Origin: Eimeria necatrix
Taxonomy: Eukaryota; Apicomplexa; Conoidasida; Eucoccidiorida; Eimeriidae
Direction: 5' to 3'
DNA: 50,505 bases
Assembly (NCBI RefSeq): GCF_000499385.1
Contig: NW_013652760.1
Span: forward strand, 1-50,505
In this document: piece after piece, positions 1 to 9,406 of the stretch
Layout: every line of letters begins with the position of its first letter
Numbering within the stretch: position 1 is the first letter of the stretch
The notes under the pieces: generated by a model
The model's input: only the letters and a program-made list of their open reading frames with translations
What the model was told of the DNA's origin: nothing
The model's database searches: none
Translations under genes and position numbers: made by a program

Positions 1-2678
1 CACCTAATTTAGCTTCCAGACACCCTTTAAACTCCCCTGTAGGCTGCATATTTGCACATTCCGGACGCTGTTTGCAACTCTGCAGTCACACGCTCAGCAA
101 AGTCTTTTCAAGCCACGGCGCCGCAACTGGTGGCAAGATTTCGCTGCATTTCTGTCCAGGGGAGTCCTAGAGGGCTATTCATTGTACTTAACAACGTAAG
201 TCAATACTTTGGCTAATAAAAACAACTACGGGGTTGTGGCGCTAGCTCTCAAGCGGTGGCCTGCAGGCGACAAACATGATCAAGTGCCAACACCTTGGAA
301 AGGAGAATCTGCAGCTCTCATTCGTGTTTGATTCCGATTTTCACATTAAATGGAGTGTTCCAGTAAGAAAAAAGGCAGCAAAAAGATGTTGATTTCGGAA
401 GATGTCAAGCAACAAGGTAGTTCATGGGCACTGCCGCTCGCGGGGGCTTCAGGCACAGCCAAGCGCAAGGCTTCAAGATTACAATGTGCAGTTTCAAGTT
501 GCCTTCAAAGCCCTCAAGAGCATTTTCGGTTCGCTTTTACAAAAAGCAATTCCAGTGAAACGTAGCATGACAAATACGCGGAGGCCTTACAGGCCGTTGC
601 CGGCGTGGACTAAGCGTGCGACTGCTCCCATACAAGTGCAGCAGCGCCCGTGTGCCTCTAAATCGCATATTAGTACTTAAGGGAGACTAGAGTTAAGCTC
701 AGAGACAGGGCAAGGCTCTGCTGCTTTCGTAATATAAGCACTGTTGGGGACACGGGGAGCTACTGTTCATATCAAGAAGCGCCTACACATAAGCCCGTTT
801 TGTGGGTTGTGTTAGTCAGGCAGCGCCTCTGAGAAAGGATTTCATTGAGCGGTACCCCAGGCACACAAAGAAGGAACTAGTGCAGAGCTTTTAGTCGGGA
901 ATCTCGACACTATTCAAATCGAGCTGAACATCAGCAGCACTACCACAAAATGATATCGTGGAATTTTGAGAACGTGCTTATCAGCCGATTTCGTTCCTCG
1001 GATGAGCACCGGAGCCCATAAACTACCTTTCTGGTCATGCATCATCAGTGCCCGCCGCCTCTGCCCCTATTTCTTGCAAATAGGGCAGCCAACGGCACTC
1101 GCGAGGCCCGTCATTCCCCCCTTACTGGGGCACGTTTTAGTTCGTCTCGCATGACCGAGTTCCACTTAGCACCATCCACAGCCCCATAATGCCACGAAAC
1201 TGAGCCTAGTACTAAAAAAAGAATGCTATGAGGCGTTGCTGTATAGCTTCACGTGTGACCAGGCTGTCGGTACAGGGTGGTGGCCTCTGTCGCCAACCCC
1301 GCCAAAAAGTTGAGCGCCACCAGAGGAGATTCATCAGCCACTGCAGCTGCAGCTGCATTGACCTTACGTAGAAATTGATTTTTCACCTTTAAGCCCACAG
1401 CTTTGATTGATTGTGTTGAGTTGCTTTTGAATACGAAGAGCTCCTGCATCTCCTCGGAGTGCTGGCTGCCTCTGGTCTGACCCGATCTTTCCCATGATAG
1501 CGTTACAAACTAGTTCCTCGAGACCACCGTTGCCTATAGCTTTGCATTCTTTGGGGATCGTTAGTTTGGTGTCTTTGTTCGCTACTTTGCCATTACTTGC
1601 AGCAGGCGCCTAAAAATCGGCCCTGGCGGACGGGCCTCTCTCTTTCCTCTAACTTTAGGATACTCTTGCGTTGCGGGGTAGCGATTATCTTGTTACACTC
1701 AAAAGTGTACTTAAAATTCCGCTAACGAACGCCCAAGCTCTACACGATTCAGAGACGGTAACAGTTCACTCTCCACGGGCAACCTTAAGTGACCTGAAAT
1801 GCTGTACCTGTTCCAAGAGAATGCGCAATGCACACTGAAATGCATTACAATGAAATGCCCACTTTGTTGATGTTAAGACGAAAAGGCCGCAACTCCACGC
1901 AAAATAAAAACTGTAGCTATGGACGGCCACGACTAACACAGGTTTCGTGCACTGGGACAGCCGACGCTCATCTTCAGCTGAATACGGGCTACCCTCAAGA
2001 CTAACTCACAAAAGTTTCAAAAATACCACACGAAGATATAATTTCATGGGACAGAATGACCCGAAAGGGCTGCGTTTGTGGCTGGTTGGCTGCATGTCTG
2101 GCCAGTCACTCGAGTGCATGCACATAGCGAGTGTGAGAGCGTGTCTGCGATCTGTGACGGTAATAATCCTCTTTTGCAGTCAATTCCTATTTTATACAGC
2201 CGCTATGCGGCAACGGATTGCTCCACTACTGCTCGCAGCACCGCTCGTCTTCGTCCCAGCGAACACTGCCAGGCACAGCCGTCCGTCAACTATTCGGCAC
2301 TGATCGAGCTCCAAGGGACCTGGCACAAGGTCTGTCTTTTCGCACGATTTCAGTTACAGGTCACAAAAACTCTACCGTGGCATTTTGGTTTGCACACATG
2401 TAGCCACAAAACGCGGGTTTTGTTCGCCAGCCTGTGTTAACCGGCTTCGCCTTTCGCGTACATTTCGCTGTAGCAAACCTCCACGACAGCAGCCCGTAGC
2501 TGCTGGCCAGAAGGGGCACGGTTCACTGTGGATCTTCATTCATCGGAAGGCAGTAAACTCAGCCAATTGGACGCGAAGGTCCTTCTGACTGAGTGCAGTC
2601 GTCTTGCATGTTTGGTGAGACTCAGGCCTTCCCGGGAGAAGCACTCAAGACAGCACCGCACCTGCACTTATCTGTAGA
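1..2678. other. Left-edge region without a supported gene
   Basis: I see no recognisable protein family here on either strand. Short open stretches at 350-565 (+, starts with a lysine-rich stretch and reaches a possible donor after codon 22) and 1249-1449 (-, alanine-rich, containing a GTAAGG) could be isolated exons, but neither joins to a partner or matches a family I know. The last part must include the promoter and 5' leader of the proteasome gene that starts at 2679. Confidence 0.5.
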
Positions 2679-4063
2679 ATGTCGAGACGCTACGACTCGC
2701 GCACAACCACATTTTCCCCCGAAGGGAGGTTGTACCAGGTGGAGTACGCTCTAGAGGCAATCAACAATGCCTCTTCAACGCTAGGCATCCTCGCCAAGGA
2801 TGGCGTTGTCCTAGCTGCTGACAAGATGGTCACTTCCAAACTCCTTGATCAAGGAAGGTCTAAGGAGAAGTTGTACAAGGTAGTGTGCACGAACAGGCGT
2901 ACAGGACCTCCACATGCGCCTATCGGCGTTTCTAAGCCCTTTTTGCATGCCTTTTTGCATTTCACGTAGCAATTTTTGTCTATAATTGCGTTAATATACT
3001 TGCGGAGCAGCTACACTACTAGAAAAGAAGAGTGGGGCTGGTTTCGCGGGCTTTGCTGCAGTTGCTGCAGCGGTGTCTGAAGGCAGCACATGTGTGAACT
3101 GCCTTTTCGCCGCTTCAGGTGGACAACCACGTGATGTGCGCAGTCGCGGGCTTGACGGCTGATGCCAACATTCTCATTAATCAGGCAAGAGTCAACGCGC
3201 AGCGCTTTTTGTATCACTACGGAGAGCCGCAGCCAATAGAGCAGCTGGTGGTGCAGCTGTGCGACATCAAGCAGGTACGTAGTACCCAATCTTCCCACTT
3301 GGTCATATTTTCATGTCTTTTCCTTTTTTTTCTACAGTAAAAACGAGTTATAGCTCTCTATTTCGGAAGAACAGCGCTTAGAGTGGGATCCTTTGGCGGG
3401 GAGGGAGTCGGGGCTGTAAGAAAAATGCAAAACTTCGAATATTTGTGTTCAGTCCTACACACAATTCGGCGGTCTACGCCCATTCGGCGTGAGCTTTCTC
3501 TTTGCCGGCTGGGATAAGCACCACGGCTTCCAGTTGTACCACACGGACCCCTCGGGCAACTACTCGGGGTGGAAGGCCACAGCCATCGGGGTGAACAACC
3601 AGTCTGCGCAAACCATCCTAAAGCAGGTGAGCACGACGGCGCTTATACAGCTTTTTTGCTGCAGCGCCCCTACAAAACAACCTGTTTGGCTGCCTTCCTG
3701 GCTGGTGTGCTACAAAAGAATGGGCAAACAACCCTCTGTGATGATGTCTGAGTTCCTACGTGCACCAAATAGTTGCAGTTTTTGCGGCTACTGGCGTTTT
3801 GGTTAACCAACAGCTGCTGTGTGCTGATGGGCTTGACGCAGGAACTGCGAGACGATATGGACGTCGCAGCAGCTCTTGATTTAGCAGCCAAAGTGCTCAA
3901 CAAAACTATGGATACCGCGGCGCCCAGTGCAGACAAGCTCGAGATTGCAGTTTTGCAATTCGACCCAAAGAACCCCACTGTTCTTGAGCAGCGGTCTCTG
4001 CCCACAAAGGAGGTTGAAGTTCTAATGAAAAGAGCGCAGGAGCAGCAGGCAGAGGCGCAGTAG
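2679..4063 (+). CDS. PSMA4: 20S proteasome subunit alpha type 4
   Basis: This is an alpha-ring subunit of the 20S proteasome, a structural subunit that helps gate entry to the proteolytic chamber in cytosol and nucleus. I read four exons: 2679-2879, 3119-3274, 3453-3626 and 3842-4063. All junctions are GT-AG and fall between codons, giving about 250 residues, the usual size for the family. The protein opens with the alpha-subunit signature ([20 protein letters not shown]), followed by the [13 protein letters not shown] strand, the [19 protein letters not shown] segment and [20 protein letters not shown]. The C-terminus is acidic and glutamine-rich with no KKK-type nuclear signal. The catalytic N-terminal threonine of beta subunits is absent, as expected. 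It lies tail-to-tail with the phosphatase at 4839. Identification is secure; alpha-4 rather than another alpha class rests on the remembered sequence of the second and third exons. Confidence 0.95.
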
Positions 4064-4838
4064 AGCGTGCTGAACAAGAAGTGATCTGGTGACCCGACAG
4101 TGTTGTTCACTTCCACTGATGCAACGCGAAGAAATAAAGACCCAGGTGTTCGCAGACTTCCCCAGAAGTGGCGCATACTTGTGTACAAGTGCCCGGACTA
4201 CCTTAGGCACTGCGTAGCTCTCGAGAAGTGGCACATACTGCGGTCAGCAGGCTTGACCGTGACGCATGCACTCGCACTAGTTGATGGTTTTCCTACACAG
4301 ACTACATGCCATTACATTTCAATGTTGGTCTGTCTAGCTCGGTCAAGCGCTAGCTCCGGCGTTTGAAACTGAACCTCCTGGAGGAAAAGGAGCTTTCCGT
4401 GAAACGCTACTCGACTTCTGATTGCTGTACCAAATAGCTCCTACTGACTACACAAAGTAGCGCTACATCTGAAGGCTCTTTGGTGAAACGCAATGAACTG
4501 CTCGTGTCAGTGAACGCGCACCAGATTGGCAAGTTGCAAGTCAATTGTTCGTCACATGTTGCTGACTGAATACCGGCGTCGAGCCAGCATCAAGCTGCAG
4601 TTAAATGCTTTCACACCGCAAAGGGATGCGCGTGGGGAGCCGAGGCAGTCACCCGCACTGACCAAACCTCTCCTCAAAGGAGTGCGCAGCAACCCCGATC
4701 ACATGTGACTCTGAAGCACCCCTGGGCTGCCGCTAGTCCAAGTTAAGTCGCGTAGTCCAGAGCCCCCCGCAGCCTCCACCAGCTCTTGTCTGCTTCTACA
4801 CTATGCAAGTAACGAACTCGACCGGCACAGTGGAGCCT
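4064..4838. other. Convergent 3' intergenic region
   Basis: This 775-bp stretch separates the ends of the proteasome gene (+) and the phosphatase gene (-), so it should hold both polyadenylation regions. An AATAAA lies at about 4132-4137, 70 bp after the proteasome stop codon. I see no coding signal. Confidence 0.5.
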
Positions 4839-6263
4839 TCAAAGCGCACTGACAGCCGCCCGAGCTGTACCGCGGCTGACTACTCCCTGGCGGTTGTCTG
4901 ACGCCTCTGCAAATGGCCGCAGAGTCCATGCTGGTGCTTCGCCCGCGCGGCTAAGCACGTTGCTGCGGTCTGCGTCGTTCAAAAGCAGCGACTCCTGCTT
5001 TCTGCATGCGTCTTCTTCTTGGCCCGCGGCCCCCTGCTGGTCGCCAGCTGTTCCACGCGAGGCAGGAACAGGCTCGCGACGCTCCTGCCCATTTTCTGCA
5101 ACTTCTTGCACATCAGGGCACCGCGCGTTCAACTCTCTATCCGAAAGTCGTGTGCAGTTTGCACATTCCAGCTGCTGCACGGGCTGTCTCGGGGCGGAGG
5201 ATACAAATGCATCAACACCCTGACGGGCCTCACGAAACGCGGTGTCTTTGCACCCGAGCTGTTCGTGGCATTCGTCAGCAGAAGGCACAGGTGTGCAGTC
5301 GCAGTTGCTTCTGTCTGAAGGAGATGGAACAGTGGAATCCTGGAGTGAACGAGGAGTGCCCGTTCGCGAGTTGGTCCCATCTTCCTCAGTGCTGGAGTCC
5401 TCGCAAGTCCTCCCGGCTGCTGTCGATTGCACCTCTTCAGTAACAGTCTCTTTCTCGACGCTGACAGCTCGCTCGCCTTCAGCAGAGTCTTCGGGGGATG
5501 CGCTGCTGCCGAGAGAAGAAAAAGAGCTGTTTGCGACTGTCTTCGCGTTCGTCTCCAGACACAAATGCCCTTTCCCCGTATCAGCGGCCGGGAAAGCTGC
5601 ACTCGGGACAGGAGGCCGAGCAGGGCCAATCACCCGCGCCACTTTGGGCTGCGGCTGTTTGCTCGGCAAGCAATATGACACCACCCTCTTGCGAGTCGAT
5701 GAAGTAGGAGGCACCCATCCTCCTTGAGCCGGCCGGCGCTGCACATTAAGATAACGCGGCTCTCTTTTCACGCATTCGTGAAGACTGGCGAGTTGCGCGC
5801 GAAATGACTCATTTGGCCTCGCCAGGGGGTTTCGGCGACGGACGAAGGCAAGCGCCTCGTCCGAAGACATGTCCTCATACTTTATCAAGTAAGAGCAAAT
5901 GAACGCAACTGACCGCGAAACACCCTGGCTACAGTGAATCAGAAGGTTGCCGTCCTCTCGCGTGCGGCAAGTTTCCATAAACTCCCACACATTCTGGAAG
6001 TACGGTTGTAGCGTCTCGGCTTGGGTGTCGAAGATCGGAACCCGCAAGTACCTGAAGGCAAGGCGAGAGCCTCGAGTGAGGCGCTCGTGGAAATTCGGCA
6101 CGCCGCCTTCGCCACAAGGCGGCGTGCAGTTAATTATATACACAATCTTCCGTCGCCTCAGCAGCTTCTCGTTCCGGGCGACTTTCTTGTCGCCCCAGAA
6201 AAGCCATGGAAAGCGAACGGAATCAAGTGGCTCCAGATCGCAAGAATTGTCGTGAGCCTCCAT
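4839..6263 (-). CDS. Dual-specificity protein phosphatase with long C-terminal tail
   Basis: The N-terminal 170 residues form a dual-specificity phosphatase domain of the cysteine-based PTP superfamily, predicted to remove phosphate from Ser/Thr and Tyr in proteins. The signature HCSQGVSRS lies at residues 110-118, with catalytic Cys111 and Arg117. A likely general acid, Asp79 in VPIFDT, lies about 30 residues upstream, the usual spacing. NPLARPNESFRAQL near residue 145 is the typical helix that follows. The remaining ~300 residues are low-complexity, rich in Ser, Glu, Thr and Ala, have no known domain and are probably disordered. The first ATG in the open frame is at 6263; upstream in-frame codons lack an ATG. 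There is no intron. The domain is certain; substrates are unknown. The tail could be regulatory or a docking region, and I see no membrane segment or signal peptide. Confidence 0.9.
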   Translation of the reverse strand: MEAHDNSCDLEPLDSVRFPWLFWGDKKVARNEKLLRRRKIVYIINCTPPCGEGGVPNFHERLTRGSRLAFRYLRVPIFDTQAETLQPYFQNVWEFMETCRTREDGNLLIHCSQGVSRSVAFICSYLIKYEDMSSDEALAFVRRRNPLARPNESFRAQLASLHECVKREPRYLNVQRRPAQGGWVPPTSSTRKRVVSYCLPSKQPQPKVARVIGPARPPVPSAAFPAADTGKGHLCLETNAKTVANSSFSSLGSSASPEDSAEGERAVSVEKETVTEEVQSTAAGRTCEDSSTEEDGTNSRTGTPRSLQDSTVPSPSDRSNCDCTPVPSADECHEQLGCKDTAFREARQGVDAFVSSAPRQPVQQLECANCTRLSDRELNARCPDVQEVAENGQERREPVPASRGTAGDQQGAAGQEEDACRKQESLLLNDADRSNVLSRAGEAPAWTLRPFAEASDNRQGVVSRGTARAAVSAL

Positions 6264-6719
6264 TTCCCCACCAAAGAGGCAGAGACGCACCAGCTAGCCA
6301 CCGAACTGGAGCGAAGGTGAAAGCGCACGCCCTTACCTCACCCAAAATTCCATAAGCGAGGCGACTGAATAGCCGGTGATGCTGGTGATCGGCGAGCTGC
6401 AGTGCAAGAAGACTGACTTTGAATAAATACTCCAGTGAGACCACCAAAAAAAGTGGTCCCGGACGCACGGCTACAGAGTGGCCTTTCAAGGACCACTGTA
6501 GGCCGGCGCAGAGCTCCGAAAATCACTCTTTCCAGCAAGCCGTTGAAGATTGTGCCGAAGAGTGTCGCCGAACAATCGCGCCTTTCAAAGAAGACTTTGA
6601 TTCAGATTAGAAAAAGAAACGATAAAATTCCCAGTATTTGAAAGAACTGCTCTGCACTGGGCTGCGTGGAGTCACGAGCTCGGTCAGTGAAGCGGCCAGC
6701 TGGCACGGTGGCTTGCATG

Positions 6720-6973
6720 CCACTAGCGCCCCATCCGACGCCACCCACCAAAACTCCCGCGTATGGTGATCTTCTGTAAAGGCAAGAGTAAATTCACTCC
6801 CTGAATATGAGGAAAACAAGTCTACAATGGAGAAGGAAGAGGAGCTCCACTGGCGCCCCGTCCAACGCGACCCGGCAAAACTCCAACGTCTTGTGGTCTT
6901 CTCTGAAGGCGAGAGTAAACTGATTCGCTCAAAACGAAGAAAAATACTCTTCAATGGAGAAGATGAAGCAGCT
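6720..6973. repeat. Imperfect 127-bp tandem duplication
   Basis: The stretch starting at 6720 (CCACTAGCGCCCC) is repeated, diverged, from 6847 (CCACTGGCGCCCC). Shared blocks include AAAACTCC, GGTGATCTTCT/GTGGTCTTCTC, GGCAAGAGTAAA/GGCGAGAGTAAA and CAATGGAGAAG. A weaker third trace follows near 7000. The copies sit about 0.5 kb upstream of the phosphatase start and keep no common reading frame. Confidence 0.7.
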
Positions 6974-8016
6974 GGACTCCCGCTTCACGAAAAGCTTCTC
7001 ATGCGTGACTGGCGCGGTACGACCGGACGTGTTGAAAAAATGGCGGTCCAGAGGCCATACGCAATCCCCTCTGTCTTTATACACTAGCCAAGAAAGGCAT
7101 TCACTTTTTCACGCATTACCTCTGAAAGACAGTGAGCGACGTTCCCTTCAAAGCAGGCAGGGAACAGTTACCGGTGCAATAGGGGCCAAGAAAGGGCTGA
7201 AGCCAGCCCCAAGTTCCGGTATCTTCCACTGCAGCCTCTATGAAGCTGGCACTATTTAAAACAATTGAGCTGAAAATCACACACTTAACTTCACTTCCTC
7301 TCACGCTGAACACAAATATTTCGGAAAAGCTGCAGTACAGCTAACGGCAATGTCGCCGCTCAGGCCCACAGAACATGTAGGATTCTGTACTCATGCTTGA
7401 ATGCATGGCATCCACTTTCTCCGTCACAAGACGAAATTTTCGAATTTTATAATTGCCTCTGAGGCTTACGACGACTGGAGCAGCTCCCACGTAGACAGTA
7501 GAGGGTGTTCAATGATTGAATGGTGTGCGCTACTCTTTTGCTTCCAGTCCCCAGCTGCCCAGAAAGGCACCACTTGTAGTTCTCTAAGTCTTACTGCGTG
7601 TACATTATTAACAAAATCTTCAGAAGATTACAATTGTTTACTACGCTACTGGGCCACCTGAGGTCCTACGGGTCGCAGCAAGAGGGACAGGACAGAATTC
7701 AGCGTGGAGCTGATATTCTCCAGCGGTTCAAGCATCTTTGCATGCATGACTGAAAGGAGCGCACATCATACATGCATAGTAGCCATTTCTAGTCTTCCGG
7801 TCTTCTAAGAGTCCCTTTTAGCCTAGGCAACCCTATGACACCGTCTAACGAGCGTCTTCGAGAAGCTCTACTCTGACGGCAAGATTTATAGCCCTGTAGA
7901 GACCTTCGTCTCTCTGGTATGGGATTCTCAGTAGGTTGATACCCCGCCTAGGAAATACCATCAGAAAAGTTCACGGACACGGCGGGGGCCACGCATTTCA
8001 GTAGGATGGATAGCGC

Positions 8017-8313
8017 TCAAGAAGCCACAGTCGAAATCGAACATTGGTGAGAAGCGAATGAGCACTTAGGCGCTGCCTCGATGCAGTGACTTTTAAAATG
8101 ATTACTGCCTGCTGGAGACAGAGAGGCAACGTACTGCAACGACTGGTGCGCACGTGACTGCTGGAATTTTCTCTCAGCATCGGGTGTGAGGGTCACCAAA
8201 CTTATACACGCCACACAGAGAGCAAATACCAGGACTATGCGTCCAAAGGTAGGCCTTTTTCTCTTATGGACTCGGTGTAATAGAGGACGGTGCGGCAGCA
8301 AGCTTCCTACCAT
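8017..8313 (-). CDS. Small hypothetical protein with an N-terminal membrane anchor
   Basis: A 98-codon frame begins with a true ATG and encodes a basic N-terminus (about residues 1-24, with HRVHKRKRPTFGR) followed by a single hydrophobic stretch (IVLVFALCVACISLVTL, about 25-41) and a Ser/Ala-rich tail with four cysteines. This is the layout of a signal-anchor protein or of the first exon of a secreted parasite protein. No family is recognised and no neighbour supports it. It may be a chance frame in an otherwise empty 3-kb region. Confidence 0.3.
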   Translation of the reverse strand: MVGSLLPHRPLLHRVHKRKRPTFGRIVLVFALCVACISLVTLTPDAERKFQQSRAHQSLQYVASLSPAGSNHFKSHCIEAAPKCSFASHQCSISTVAS

Positions 8314-9406
8314 CCAAGCGAAAACGCATACTGCAAATCACCAGCCGATGCTCCTGCTTGGACTGCACCCTCAGAGGCACGAGTTGGACTTTCCATGAAC
8401 ACAGCTCCTATTTAAGAATATGTCGCCAAAAGCGCAGAGCCACATATTTTTGCTAATGCTCTGCTGCAGTTGGTCAGAGCATTTCCGAAAATGTCTCGTC
8501 AGACATGCAAGTTCTCGTGAGACTCCCTTTATCAACACAATGCTACGACGCTTTAGAGCCACAGTAGCTCGTACCTCAATGGAAGGTAGTCCAACTCACG
8601 GATCTGCCTGTTAACTTGCCGCTGAAACTGTAGTTTTAAGCATTCTTCTGTTTTAAGTCTTCAAAGTGCTCCTTTCATATGCCTTTAGGTAAATCCCCAA
8701 CCCAATTTGGGGCGGCATCGCGATGTAGTTCTCATAAGAGACCCGTATAGCAACATTCATTGTCCGTTTCTGGAATTTCCCCGAAAGCAATCCAGAAAAT
8801 ATATGAGTTGCTTTTTGGAGCACTGGAAGCAGAGACAAAGGGAATGGAGTTATTTTTCGTTTAGCCTAGCTATTGTCGTTGCCGTAGGCATGCAACACAG
8901 TTCTAGTAGTTTAAGTCGCAGTGCAGGCTGCTCTACGCTTGACTTCTCGCAGATAATGCAGTAGATGCAGCGGGGAGGGTCACATGCAGGTTCCGCTATC
9001 CAAGACTGGGTGCTTTCGAAGTCTTTCTGCGAATTCCGTCAATAAACAGAAAAATTGTACGTCACTGTACATTGCTCGAAAATAGCGGAGAGCCTGTCTA
9101 TTTGCCTGCATTCTAAGAAACATAGTTTGTCTTTTGTCAGCAGTGACAGGCAACGTATGTGTGGTTCCGTGCACACGGCTTGTAAGAGGAGGGGACGCTT
9201 TTCATGTTGCGCTATTGGGTCTTCCTGCAGCAAATTTTTTCCAAGTTAACATGTGGCAAGTGGCCAACTCCGGACGCTGTTGCAAAGCGTATTCAACGAG
9301 CTCTGCAACAGCCATCCACCTTTTTAGATGATGGGCCTCTTGCCCCTCTTAAAGTAGCCGGGCCTTTGTCACAACCAGCTTCACAATATCGCCCGGAGAG
9401 CGCAGT

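Larger units (their letters stand above)
6264..9406. other. Long intergenic region with a tandem duplication
   Basis: Apart from the 127-bp duplication at 6720-6973 and the small candidate reading frame at 8017-8313, I see nothing I can support. It should include the promoter of the phosphatase on its left and that of the lysine-rich gene on its right. Confidence 0.45.

Noticed and set aside
4894..5727. Several plus-strand frames over the phosphatase
   Set aside because: All are antisense shadows of the phosphatase tail, which has a long single frame and a clear catalytic domain.
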